A DNA stretch of 64,000 bases from JAJZOM01 sp046703545 (GTDB lineage Archaea; Thermoplasmatota; Thermoplasmata; Thermoplasmatales; Thermoplasmataceae). A program made the translations under genes and the position numbers. The stretch is from contig JBJKSX010000053.1 in NCBI GenBank assembly GCA_046703545.1, positions 90,697 through 154,696 of the forward strand, written 5' to 3'. Of this stretch, positions 1 to 7,865 are shown one piece after another. The notes beneath the pieces were generated by a model. The model did not search any database, was not told the origin of the DNA, and saw only the letters and a program-made list of their open reading frames with translations. Position 1 is the stretch's first letter, and each line of letters starts with the position of its first letter.

Positions 1-128
1 ATGGGCTCAGATTGACACTGCCATTGGAATTCGAATGCCACTTGCAGGCCGCTTTTTAGCGCTTTGCTGAAGTTCTCCCCCCCTATCAGCCATGATTGTT
101 CGATATTCGTTCTGGCCCCATTGGAAAT

Positions 129-139
129 CCTTAAATAAG
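129..139 (+). promoter_or_regulatory. TATA box of the hsp20 operon
   Basis: CCTTAAATAAG resembles an archaeal TATA element. The predicted transcription start lies near 159-160, leaving a leader of about 32 nt that carries GAGGATG as a ribosome-binding site before the hsp20 ATG at 192. Bases 1-128 hold no gene I can support. Confidence 0.6.
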
Positions 140-154
140 ATATGTTAATTAAGA

Positions 155-177
155 GTTGTCAACTAATGGTTGACAAC
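155..177. promoter_or_regulatory. Palindromic operator candidate over the hsp20 transcription start
   Basis: GTTGTCAAC and GTTGACAAC form a perfect 9-bp inverted repeat with a 5-nt spacer. It lies 16 nt after the TATA box and spans the predicted +1. A bound regulator would block initiation. The ArsR-type protein encoded after hsp20 is the obvious candidate, by inference from gene order. Confidence 0.6.
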
Positions 178-191
178 AAGAGGATGAAAAT

Positions 192-752
192 ATGGCCTAC
201 AAAAAACGTCGCGAAAGAGATGATGACTTTTGGGGGCGCGAATTCGACGAGTTCTTTGAGAATTTCGGATTCGATTTCGACCGCTTCAACGATAGAATGA
301 GAAAATTGTGGGACAACATGATGAAAGACCCCAATGCAGAAACCTTTGGACCTTATGTGTATGGTTTCACATACAAGATAGGGCCGGATGGCAGGCCTGT
401 GTTTGAGGAGTTTGGAAATGTCCCGCAGGGAAAAGCTTACGGAAGGGACCCAAGAATGCTGGAGAAAGACATAAGAGAGCCAATCACTGACCTGACGGAA
501 GATAAGGACAAAGTCTTCATAACATACGAATTGCCTGGGATAGCCAAGGAAAACATTGACCTCAAAGTGAGCGAATACAATGTGACAATAGAGGTCAAGG
601 AAGGGCCCAGGAAGTACTACAAGTCGCTGGACTTCTCCTATGAATTGAAACCTGATTCAGCAGGAGCGAAGTTCATCAACGGCATTCTGGATGTATCTGT
701 TGAGAGAGCCACTAAGGAATCACCTGGCGGAAGGCAGATAACCATAGACTGA
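192..752 (+). CDS. hsp20: Hsp20 family small heat-shock protein
   Basis: This is an ATP-independent holdase chaperone of 186 residues. The charged, aromatic N-terminal arm (residues 1-60, rich in Asp, Phe and Arg) is followed by an alpha-crystallin domain from about 95 to 180, with the usual ELPG motif (YELPGIAKENIDLKV) and a late GILDVSVER strand. The start ATG is preceded by a GAGGATG ribosome-binding site. It is the first gene of a two-gene operon; a winged-helix regulator follows 10 nt later, and a perfect palindrome covers the predicted transcription start. Heat-responsive repression and release by that regulator is likely but inferred. Confidence 0.93.
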   Translation: MAYKKRRERDDDFWGREFDEFFENFGFDFDRFNDRMRKLWDNMMKDPNAETFGPYVYGFTYKIGPDGRPVFEEFGNVPQGKAYGRDPRMLEKDIREPITDLTEDKDKVFITYELPGIAKENIDLKVSEYNVTIEVKEGPRKYYKSLDFSYELKPDSAGAKFINGILDVSVERATKESPGGRQITID

Positions 753-762
753 GGGCTAAAAA

Positions 763-1365
763 GTGATTGACGAGGAAATACTGGCCCTGATTTCAGCCAT
801 TGAGAACAATACCAGAAGGGAGATTCTCAGAGGGCTTATCCTCGATCAATCCTATGCCCTTCAGATAAGCAGGTGGATTGGAGTGTCCCAGCAGGCAATC
901 AACAAACAGCTGGACCTTCTTGAAAAAGCCAACCTGATATTATCGGCAGGGGTAATGCCCAGCAACTCTGGAGCCCCAAGGAAGATATACAAGCCTACGG
1001 GCTTTTCAACACTTGTGGCGGATTACTCCAGGAATTTTATAGAAATAAAAAGATTTGAACTCCCGGATGGGAATGACAATGGAAAGGATGACCGCTCGCC
1101 TTTCACTCCACGTGAGCTTATTGAAGAACTGGGTTCAACCGACAAGAAGCTTGACAGGATCATGGAGGAGAGGTCTGAACTTGTTGGGCAGAAAGACAGG
1201 CTGCTCGGGAAATTGCACAGCTATATCAACAGGGTGGCTCCGGATGACATGACGCGGAACATTCTTTTTGAGTACTGTGACACCCTTGATCCAGAATACG
1301 TTGCCAGAAGGTTCAGCATCCCGATCAGCATTGTGATGCAGGTAATTGAGAACTACCTGAAATAG
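763..1365 (+). CDS. ArsR-type winged-helix transcriptional regulator
   Basis: The protein of 200 residues begins with GTG 10 nt after the hsp20 stop. Residues 10-75 form a winged-helix DNA-binding domain (TRREILRGL, then VSQQAINKQLDLLEKANLI as the recognition part). A charged helical stretch at 120-155 looks like a coiled-coil dimerisation segment. The last 30 residues (YVARRFSIPISIVMQVIENY) resemble a second small helix-turn-helix. Co-transcription with hsp20 and the palindrome at 155-177 suggest an autoregulated heat-shock repressor comparable in role to Phr of Pyrococcus. The role is inference; the fold is clear from sequence. Its 3' end overlaps the convergent dphB by 13 nt. Confidence 0.8.
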   Translation: MIDEEILALISAIENNTRREILRGLILDQSYALQISRWIGVSQQAINKQLDLLEKANLILSAGVMPSNSGAPRKIYKPTGFSTLVADYSRNFIEIKRFELPDGNDNGKDDRSPFTPRELIEELGSTDKKLDRIMEERSELVGQKDRLLGKLHSYINRVAPDDMTRNILFEYCDTLDPEYVARRFSIPISIVMQVIENYLK

Positions 1366-2126
1366 GAACATTTTCTGTTGAACCTGGAAGCAAAATGAGC
1401 TTCGCTGTGATTCAGCTCAGCCGGCATTACCAGCACAGATGGCGAAAGATCTTCTGAATAATTCAATATATTTTCCGCCGTGTCAAAAATAAGCCTCTCA
1501 CCTTTCTGGGACACTTTTGAGAGGGAGAAGACTTCGGTATTCCCGCTTATGACTCCCAGCCCATGCCTTTCTTCCAGTTCAAGCAATATTTCTATGGCCT
1601 CCCTTGGAAACATGGTCCTGCCATCCTTAAGGTCAAGGAGAAGAATAGTGTGAAATCCAGAGTCCCTGTTTGCTTGTATCTTTTCAAGGACACTCTTTGG
1701 GTGGAACTTATCCTGAAGAAAAGGAAGCGAAACGGGCGGGCCCATCCTGTAGGGGAATAGGCCGATTTTGCCTGGCACAACTGACAGAATTGACGCGTTT
1801 TCAATAACCTCGACTTCAACGCCCTCATCCATGGCATCAGCCCTGAGCTGGTTGTGTGTTGTGGCTGAAAGGGGATCCCCTGTCACAATCAGAACTACAT
1901 CCTCATTTCTGGAAAGTTCTATGAGCTGTTTCCCGTCCTCAACGAATTCCCTGTCAGCCAGTTCAATGTTCCTGGTGTAAATTCTCTCCAGTTCCGAGAC
2001 TGTGCTTTCCGGAGATATGGAAGTGTAGGTCTCAAAATAAATAGTGGAGGAATTGCGTATTATGTAGTTTTCCTCATTTGTAAGACTGGAGACTCCTCGA
2101 AGCCCCAGGCCCATGATGTATAGCAT
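1353..2126 (-). CDS. dphB: Diphthine synthase
   Basis: This S-adenosylmethionine-dependent methyltransferase methylates the modified histidine of elongation factor 2 during diphthamide synthesis. At 257 residues it matches the family length. It shows the tetrapyrrole-methylase fold: an N-terminal LYIMGLGLRG loop, the IVTGDPLSATTH motif near 80-92, and SILSVVPGKIGLFPYRMG near 110-127. The gene lies 9 nt downstream of enolase on the same strand and converges on the regulator gene from the other side. Nothing unusual is visible. Confidence 0.95.
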   Translation of the reverse strand: MLYIMGLGLRGVSSLTNEENYIIRNSSTIYFETYTSISPESTVSELERIYTRNIELADREFVEDGKQLIELSRNEDVVLIVTGDPLSATTHNQLRADAMDEGVEVEVIENASILSVVPGKIGLFPYRMGPPVSLPFLQDKFHPKSVLEKIQANRDSGFHTILLLDLKDGRTMFPREAIEILLELEERHGLGVISGNTEVFSLSKVSQKGERLIFDTAENILNYSEDLSPSVLVMPAELNHSEAHFASRFNRKCSYFR

Positions 2127-2135
2127 CCCTCAGAC

Positions 2136-3350
2136 CTATGCGAGATCCTCTTCAATCCTGATGAGTTCATTCAGCTTTGCCAGCCTTTCTCCGCCGATGG
2201 TCCCGGTTTTGATGAACTCTGCTCCAAATGCCACAGAAAGGTGGGCTATGAAATCATCGGTAGTTTCTCCGCTTCTGTGTGAGACTGTCCTGCTGATGCT
2301 GGCATCCCTTGCCAGGTTGACCGTCTCCTGTGTGCTCGAAAGGGTGCCTATCTGGTTCACCTTGATAAGGATCCCATTGGTTGAATTGAGTTCTATGCCT
2401 TTTCTCAGCCTTTCGGGGTTCGTGGTGTACAGATCATCCCCAACAACCACGCTCCTGTGGCGAATTCCCTTGGTCACCTCTGCAAAGCCCTCGAAATCCT
2501 GGTCTTCAATGGGGTCTTCTATGAAATAGAACCCCAGTTCCTTTGAGAAATGCTGTGCGAATTCAATCTGGTCATCCCTGGACTTGTCCTCATTCCTGTA
2601 ATGGTACTTGCCGTCCTTGAAGAATTCAGTGGCTGCAAAGTCCACGCCCAGAAGTACCTTCACCTTATGTTCTGAAGAGATCTCACTTGCTGCCTGCTTT
2701 ACAATGTCAACAGCATCCATGTCGCTGACACTGGCGGTCCATGCCTTTTCATCGCCCAGGCCAACGCTGACGCCTTTCAACTTCTCCGAGAGAAGCTCTC
2801 CGATCCTCTTGTGGACCCTGGTGTTGAGATATGCGGATTCCAGGAATGTCTTTGCCTGTGAAGACACAAGGAATTCCTGAATGGTTGTGCCATTCTTTGA
2901 ATGCCTGCCGCCACCGATCACGTTTCCCATAGGCCTCGGGAGAGAGCTGGCAAGTGCCCCTCCAACGTACCTGTAAAGAGGGATGTCGAGAGAGGACGCA
3001 ACCGCCTTTGCATTTGCTATTGAAATGGCGGTTGCCATATTGCCCCCAAGATTTGAGAGGTATTCAGAGCCGTCCACTTCCCGGAGCATGGAATCCAGTC
3101 CAGACTGGTCAAGGGCATTGAAGCCCGTGAGCTTCTCCCTGAGATTCTTTTCAAAGAACGAAATGGACGCATCAGGCCCTCCCTTGGGGAAGGCAAGCAT
3201 CTCAGTTGCGCCAGTGCTCGCTCCGGATGGAGCGGAACAGACTCCGGTTGAATAATCCAGTATAACCGTTGCCTCCACGGTGAAATTACCGCGGGAATCA
3301 ATGACTTTCCTTGCCCTTACATCAAGAATGGGGATATGAGACAGCATCAC
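2136..3350 (-). CDS. eno: Enolase (phosphopyruvate hydratase)
   Basis: Enolase interconverts 2-phosphoglycerate and phosphoenolpyruvate. The 404-residue protein carries the N-terminal VIDSRGNFTVEA motif, GGGRHSKNGTTIQEF near 146-160, the metal ligands in LLGVDFAAT, YFIEDPIEDQDFEG and VVGDDLYTTN, the catalytic KVNQIGT lysine and the SHRSGETTD signature. Start is GTG at 3350 or ATG at 3347. It is slightly shorter than bacterial enolases (about 430). Downstream dphB follows after 9 nt. Confidence 0.97.
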   Translation of the reverse strand: MMLSHIPILDVRARKVIDSRGNFTVEATVILDYSTGVCSAPSGASTGATEMLAFPKGGPDASISFFEKNLREKLTGFNALDQSGLDSMLREVDGSEYLSNLGGNMATAISIANAKAVASSLDIPLYRYVGGALASSLPRPMGNVIGGGRHSKNGTTIQEFLVSSQAKTFLESAYLNTRVHKRIGELLSEKLKGVSVGLGDEKAWTASVSDMDAVDIVKQAASEISSEHKVKVLLGVDFAATEFFKDGKYHYRNEDKSRDDQIEFAQHFSKELGFYFIEDPIEDQDFEGFAEVTKGIRHRSVVVGDDLYTTNPERLRKGIELNSTNGILIKVNQIGTLSSTQETVNLARDASISRTVSHRSGETTDDFIAHLSVAFGAEFIKTGTIGGERLAKLNELIRIEEDLA

Positions 3351-3375
3351 TCATGAATCCCCTGAACGAATTAAA

Positions 3376-3903
3376 TTATTTTGTTACCGTTTTTAAATTC
3401 TCATTGTAACGCCTGCAGAAGGAGTTGTAATTTGCCTTGTACCCGATCCAGAGTTTCCTGTATTCTTCAGATGTTGATCCGATCACCTTGGCAGGGACTC
3501 CCGCTGCAATGCTTCCCTGAGGGATATCGGCATTGTTTCTGACCACTGCACCCTCTGCGATAGCCGACCATTCTCCCACGTGGGCGAAATCGGAAATTGT
3601 AGAACCCATGCCGACAACCACCCAGTCCTCAATCGTGGGTGTATGGATCACCGAAAGATGCCCAAGCGTCACGTGCTTCCCCACGGTCGTCTTCTCGCCT
3701 GGCCTTGCATGGACAACCACATTATCCTCCACAGCAGTGTAGTCACCAATATCTATCTCCCCGTAATCGCCCCTGATGACAGCTCCGGGTCCAATCCAGA
3801 CTTCCTTTCCAATTCTGACTTTGCCAATTATTGTGGCATTCGGGAAAACATAAGCAGAAGGGTCTATCTCGGGAACCCTTCCCTCAAATTCATAAACAGG
3901 CAT
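3376..3903 (-). CDS. Gamma-carbonic anhydrase-like hexapeptide-repeat protein
   Basis: The 175-residue protein is a left-handed beta-helix of hexapeptide repeats (residues 15-145), with short repeats such as VRIGKEVWIGPGAVIRGD. Histidines in VVVHARPG, TLGHLSVIH and SDFAHVGE occupy places used for zinc in gamma-class carbonic anhydrases. The family (PaaY/YrdA/CaiE type) includes weak carbonic anhydrases and proteins of unknown activity, so substrate is uncertain. It sits in the same direction between the PfkB kinase and enolase, with short gaps of about 25-30 nt. Confidence 0.85.
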   Translation of the reverse strand: MPVYEFEGRVPEIDPSAYVFPNATIIGKVRIGKEVWIGPGAVIRGDYGEIDIGDYTAVEDNVVVHARPGEKTTVGKHVTLGHLSVIHTPTIEDWVVVGMGSTISDFAHVGEWSAIAEGAVVRNNADIPQGSIAAGVPAKVIGSTSEEYRKLWIGYKANYNSFCRRYNENLKTVTK

Positions 3904-3931
3904 GCTCCATTGAAGGCTAACAAAACTAAAA

Positions 3932-4843
3932 TTATTTCGGAGTGAGTCGGTCCCTGTTCATCTCGTAGATTTCAAGGATCTGGTCACCGTTCAGGCTGAA
4001 GTCCTTCATGGGGTTCCTGATGGCCTCGCTTGATGTTACGGTTCCAAGAATCATTGACTCCTCCATGGGCTTGCCCTGCTTAAGCCCAAAATAAAGCCCT
4101 GCCCTGAAAGAGTCGCCGGCCCCTATGGTATCATATGGGTTTTCCACTGGCAACGATGGATAGGTTAGGATTTCGCCACCTCTGTAAAGAACCGAACCCT
4201 CTGCTCCCCTGGTTACAATCAGATTGCTGCATCTCTCCCTGAGCTCGTCCGCATTAATGGACAGAATTTCCAGTGCCTTCTCAAATTCCGACTGGTTCAG
4301 AATTGTCAGGTGGGCCATTTCAAGGAGAGGCTCAAGATTTTTCGCATCATACCTGTATGCTATTTCCTGGCCCGGGTCAAATACAATTCTGGAGTTCCCG
4401 GCCAGTTTGGAGAACTTCATGAAATCTTCTGGTAAGCCAGTTCCGAAGTGAACGTACTGGTAATCCAATGACTTCAATTTCATCCTGTCATACAGGGATG
4501 ATTCCATGGGCCCCTGGTAGAAATAGAAAATCTGCTCCTGTCCAGTAGTGACCGCATAACCGATTGGGCCCATGTCATCTTTGTCCACAAGAAGGTGTGA
4601 AGTGTCCGCCCCAATCTCCTCGAGAAATTTCAGGTATTGGGAATGTGTCTTGAGTGCTACTGCAGAATACAGGTGAAAGGGCAAACCCAGCCTGGCCCCA
4701 ACCATTGCGAAGTTGCCTGCGGTTCCGCCATAGTTCTGCTCCATTCTATTGACCCCCACTGTGCCGCTGGTTGGAAGCCTGTCAACTCTCATGGTGACAT
4801 CTATGACAACGTGCCCGAACAGGGCCAGGAAATTATTGTGCAC
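3932..4843 (-). CDS. PfkB-family carbohydrate kinase
   Basis: This ribokinase-fold sugar or nucleoside kinase has 303 residues. The N-terminal YGGTAGNFAMVGARLG motif (near 39-54) and the C-terminal DTIGAGDSFRAG anion-hole and catalytic-base motif (near 239-250) are intact. The substrate cannot be told from sequence; in Thermoplasmatales such enzymes can act on keto-deoxy sugar acids or nucleosides. A TATA box (TTTTATATTTC on the minus strand, around 4864-4874) lies about 25 nt upstream of the GTG start at 4843, so the transcript is probably leaderless. It heads the kinase, carbonic-anhydrase-like, enolase, dphB set. Confidence 0.88.
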   Translation of the reverse strand: MHNNFLALFGHVVIDVTMRVDRLPTSGTVGVNRMEQNYGGTAGNFAMVGARLGLPFHLYSAVALKTHSQYLKFLEEIGADTSHLLVDKDDMGPIGYAVTTGQEQIFYFYQGPMESSLYDRMKLKSLDYQYVHFGTGLPEDFMKFSKLAGNSRIVFDPGQEIAYRYDAKNLEPLLEMAHLTILNQSEFEKALEILSINADELRERCSNLIVTRGAEGSVLYRGGEILTYPSLPVENPYDTIGAGDSFRAGLYFGLKQGKPMEESMILGTVTSSEAIRNPMKDFSLNGDQILEIYEMNRDRLTPK

Positions 4844-4875
4844 TCCTTCTTCATTGGAGCCTGAAATATAAAATT

Positions 4876-5316
4876 TTATAGGGCAAGCTGCACACGTGCC
4901 ATTCTGGAAAAAATCTCGGCATCCATTGACCTGTCAGATGGAGGCAAGGGCATTTCTCCCGTTTCCTCTGTACACATGCTGCAATACTCCTTCAGGGAAG
5001 AGAATTCATCTGGCGAGTCATAGACAGCCAGGATGCCCCTTGTTGAGCTTGAAATGCCAACCTCAACCTGGGCCTTTGAAATCTGGTTCCTCCCTGAGAG
5101 GAGCATCAAAAAAGCAGATTCAGGCATCTTTATTCGGGATGAGTTCTCCACGATTTTCAATGCCTTGCTGTAACATATGCGAATTTGTTCAAGGCTTACG
5201 ACCTTGTCCGCATCCACAATTGAAAAAAAACCAGAATGGGGTTTCCTCAGGAACTCCTTCATAATGGAAAGTCCCTCCCATTCGCTTACTTTCAGGTAAG
5301 AAACTTCAGGCAACAT
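4876..5316 (-). CDS. cgi121: KEOPS complex subunit Cgi121
   Basis: Cgi121 binds the Bud32 kinase in the KEOPS complex, which makes the t6A37 modification of ANN-decoding tRNAs. From the internal ATG at 5316 the protein has 146 residues, the family size; a longer frame to 5433 would lie deep in lonB and was not used. The stretch DADKVVSLEQIRICYSKAL, SGRNQISKAQVEVGISSST and the following LAVYDSPDEF match the conserved Cgi121 core, and the C-terminal helix is typical. It overlaps the end of lonB by 11 nt, so translation is likely coupled. No other KEOPS gene is in the window. Confidence 0.83.
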   Translation of the reverse strand: MLPEVSYLKVSEWEGLSIMKEFLRKPHSGFFSIVDADKVVSLEQIRICYSKALKIVENSSRIKMPESAFLMLLSGRNQISKAQVEVGISSSTRGILAVYDSPDEFSSLKEYCSMCTEETGEMPLPPSDRSMDAEIFSRMARVQLAL

Positions 5317-7264
5317 TGGTTCCAGGTCTTCCCTGTTTGCCGCCGAACATCTTCGAGTTGAAGAAATCTGTAACGGTTGAAAGGAATTTCTGTTTTTCTG
5401 GGCTTGCCATGAGGGCGTTCTCCCACACTTCACGGATGTCTGCTGCGGGTATGACTTCTATCTTGCCTTCGTGCGCCTGGTCAAGGACTATGTCCTCGAA
5501 GTTTGCTGCGGGGACGATGACCCTCTTCATGCCAGCTTCAATTGCTGCCTCAACCTTGGCTGTTACTCCGCCAACTGGAAGAACTGCTCCCCTGACACTG
5601 AGTGATCCTGTCATTGCAACTGTCTGGTCGATGGGTATGTTTTCGATGGCGGATATTACCGCTGTTGCTATGGAAACGCTTGCAGAGTCTCCTTCCACAC
5701 CCTCATACGTTCCAATGAACTGTATGTGGATATCCATGTCAGAGATCTCCTTTCCGCTGAGTTTCTTGAATACTGCAGATACGTTCTGGACGGCTTCCTT
5801 GGCAATCTCCCCGAGTTTTCCGGTTGCCACGACCAAGCCGTTTCCCTTATGCTGGGCCGGCGTCACTTCTGCCACAATGGGCATGACTATGCCTGTGTAA
5901 TCTGCCATTCCTGTGTTTGCGCCAACCACCGCGAGCCCATTGACCATTCCGACCTGAGATCCTTCACTCCTGAAGGTCTGGTAGGATTTCCTGATCTGGA
6001 TTGACCTGTCAGCAACCTGCTGCTCCAGTGGCTTGCTTAGGGCCTTGGCTGCAACAACCTGCTGTGCGGTTACTATATCTGTCTTCTCTGTGATTGCAAT
6101 ATCTCCGGCAACCCTGATGAGTCCTCCCAGTTCCCTCAGCCTGAGGGTGAGTTTTCCCTTCCTTCCGGACCTCTTCTGGGCTTCCTTTATGATCTCGGTG
6201 ACAGCGCTTATGTCAAAGTGAGGTATTTTCTTGTCCTTAAGTATCTCCTGTGCGATAAACTGGACAAGCTTGTGCCTGTTCTCATTGCTGTCCTCCATTG
6301 TATCATTAACGTATACTTCGTACCCGTATCCCCTTATTCTTGACCTCAGGGCCGGGTGTATGCCCTGGACCGCATCGAGATTCCCTGCAGCAACAAGAAC
6401 GAAGTCACACGGGACAGGCTCTGACTGAACCATTGCTCCGGCGCTTCTCTCGCTCTGGCCTGAGATTGAGAACTTCTTCTCCTGCATTGCGGTCAGGAGG
6501 GCCTGCTGGCTTTCCTGCCTGAGGAGATTCATCTCATCTATGAACAGCACACCCTTGTGTGCCTTGTGTATATTGCCACTTTCAACCCTGTCATGGGAAG
6601 GTGTTTCAAGCCCGCCAGACTGGAACGGATCGTGTCTCACGTCTCCAAGTAGTGCGCCTGAATGTGCCCCTGTTGAATCAATGAACGGGGGTTTATCTGT
6701 TGGAGTATGCGATACCAGCAACTTGGGCACCATAGCCCTTTCCTGCCTCATGCCTGGATTCATCGCCATTATCATGTATATGAAAAGTGCTGCGAAAATG
6801 GCCATGAAAGCTATTAGATAGTTGCCCAAAGCGATTGAAGCAACTATTCCCAGGAACATGATGGAGATTATTATGAACAGAACACCACGTGACCTGTCTT
6901 TCCTTTCCCTTTCAGCCTTTATCTGGTACTGCCTGACTATCTCCTTTCCCTTGCCTGCTGGAAGTGTTTTGACCTTTGGCCTGTTGGAATCTTCAGGGTT
7001 TGGAAAAACAAGAATGTCCTCAAGTTCATCCTTTGGGAGAAAATCGACCATAGACTGTGCAAGCATAGACTTGCCAGTACCTGGCTCCCCTATGAGCAGG
7101 ACGTGCCTTTTCTGGAGGGCAGCTTTCTTGACTACTTCCCTGGCCTCCTCCTGGCCTACGACCTGATCGAAAAGTATTCGGGGCACTTGAACGTCCTTTG
7201 TAGATGTGATATTGAGCTTGTTTACCCATTCATCTACAGCTTCTATTGTGTTTTCCACCGACAC
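5306..7264 (-). CDS. lonB: Membrane-anchored ATP-dependent protease LonB
   Basis: LonB is the main archaeal AAA+ protease, anchored to the cytoplasmic membrane. At 652 residues it has Walker A GEPGTGKS (59-66), two membrane helices inserted in the AAA module (about 127-146 and 149-168), Walker B GVLFIDEMNLL, sensor AAGNLDAV, and a C-terminal protease domain with catalytic Ser527 (GDSAS) and Lys570 (GGVTAK). All key residues are present. The GTG start at 7264 lies about 25 nt from a TATA-like CTTAATAATTTAA on the minus strand, so the message is probably leaderless. Cgi121 follows. Confidence 0.97.
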   Translation of the reverse strand: MSVENTIEAVDEWVNKLNITSTKDVQVPRILFDQVVGQEEAREVVKKAALQKRHVLLIGEPGTGKSMLAQSMVDFLPKDELEDILVFPNPEDSNRPKVKTLPAGKGKEIVRQYQIKAERERKDRSRGVLFIIISIMFLGIVASIALGNYLIAFMAIFAALFIYMIMAMNPGMRQERAMVPKLLVSHTPTDKPPFIDSTGAHSGALLGDVRHDPFQSGGLETPSHDRVESGNIHKAHKGVLFIDEMNLLRQESQQALLTAMQEKKFSISGQSERSAGAMVQSEPVPCDFVLVAAGNLDAVQGIHPALRSRIRGYGYEVYVNDTMEDSNENRHKLVQFIAQEILKDKKIPHFDISAVTEIIKEAQKRSGRKGKLTLRLRELGGLIRVAGDIAITEKTDIVTAQQVVAAKALSKPLEQQVADRSIQIRKSYQTFRSEGSQVGMVNGLAVVGANTGMADYTGIVMPIVAEVTPAQHKGNGLVVATGKLGEIAKEAVQNVSAVFKKLSGKEISDMDIHIQFIGTYEGVEGDSASVSIATAVISAIENIPIDQTVAMTGSLSVRGAVLPVGGVTAKVEAAIEAGMKRVIVPAANFEDIVLDQAHEGKIEVIPAADIREVWENALMASPEKQKFLSTVTDFFNSKMFGGKQGRPGTNVA

Positions 7265-7366
7265 TCTAGCCTCTATTTAAATTAAATTATTAAGTCTTTC
7301 TTCTTTGTAAGTCTTACTAATTAACTTTAGAAGAAAGAAAAATGCTGGCAAAAAGGACAGTAAAGG

Positions 7367-7708
7367 TTACCCTATCTCCACAGCGAATACTTTCTTGTGG
7401 TTGAACATAGTTTTGAGGCCCTTGATGTCCTCGATGTACTCATCATTGACCTTGTAATACTTGAATCCATTCTTTGTCTGCTCTATGGAAATGAGTCCAA
7501 GAGATACCAAAGACTCCTCTCCAGTATATCTCACTCCAAGTCCCTCGAGACAACCCTTCACATTTGACGGGTCAGATTTTACCGCTCTGGAAATCTCTGA
7601 CAGGTATGATCTGTAAGGGTGAATGGAAAGCATGTAGAACAGAACCTTGCGCCTAAGTTCGCTTCGGTTCAATGATCTAATGATGTTTCCATCAGCTATT
7701 AATTCCAT
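7367..7708 (-). CDS. Small winged-helix protein, probable transcriptional regulator
   Basis: I place the start at ATG 7708 (113 residues), not at the longer in-frame ATG at 7783, because a TATA box (TTTATATA on the minus strand, 7730-7737) lies about 25 nt upstream of it, the spacing for a leaderless message. The longer form would place that promoter inside the gene. Residues 15-65 look like a winged-helix domain (ELRRKVLFYMLSIHPYRSYL, then EISRAVKSDPSNVKGCLEGL), followed by a beta wing and a short C-terminal tail. I do not recognise a named family. It lies between DUF2070 and lonB. Confidence 0.65.
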   Translation of the reverse strand: MELIADGNIIRSLNRSELRRKVLFYMLSIHPYRSYLSEISRAVKSDPSNVKGCLEGLGVRYTGEESLVSLGLISIEQTKNGFKYYKVNDEYIEDIKGLKTMFNHKKVFAVEIG

Positions 7709-7729
7709 ACCATCAAATTCGTATAGTAT

Positions 7730-7737
7730 TATATAAA
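7730..7737 (-). promoter_or_regulatory. TATA box fixing the start of the small winged-helix gene
   Basis: TTTATATA on the minus strand is centred about 25 nt upstream of ATG 7708. This spacing predicts transcription starting at or next to the A of the start codon. Confidence 0.55.
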
Positions 7738-7846
7738 GGTTGGTGTCAGACAAGCTACATGTGCCCTTGTCTACACGTTTCACGACATATTTACCTACAT
7801 AAACCGTCAGACAACAGCTGACAAATCCGCTGTTTTACCTATTATT

Positions 7847-7865
7847 TTTTATGCGTTGCATAAAA
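7847..7865. repeat. Perfect inverted repeat after the DUF2070 stop codon
   Basis: TTTTATGC, GTT, GCATAAAA form an 8-bp inverted repeat ending directly at the TAA stop (7866-7868, minus strand) of the DUF2070 gene. The bases after the hairpin on the transcript are A-rich, not U-rich, so it is not a typical terminator. It could be a regulatory site upstream of the winged-helix gene. Confidence 0.5.

Noticed and set aside
1055..1252. Plus-strand frame inside the ArsR-type regulator
   Set aside because: It is an out-of-frame shadow with no promoter or ribosome-binding site.
5317..5433. N-terminal extension of Cgi121 into lonB
   Set aside because: The added 39 residues are out-of-frame lonB sequence; the protein without them has family length.
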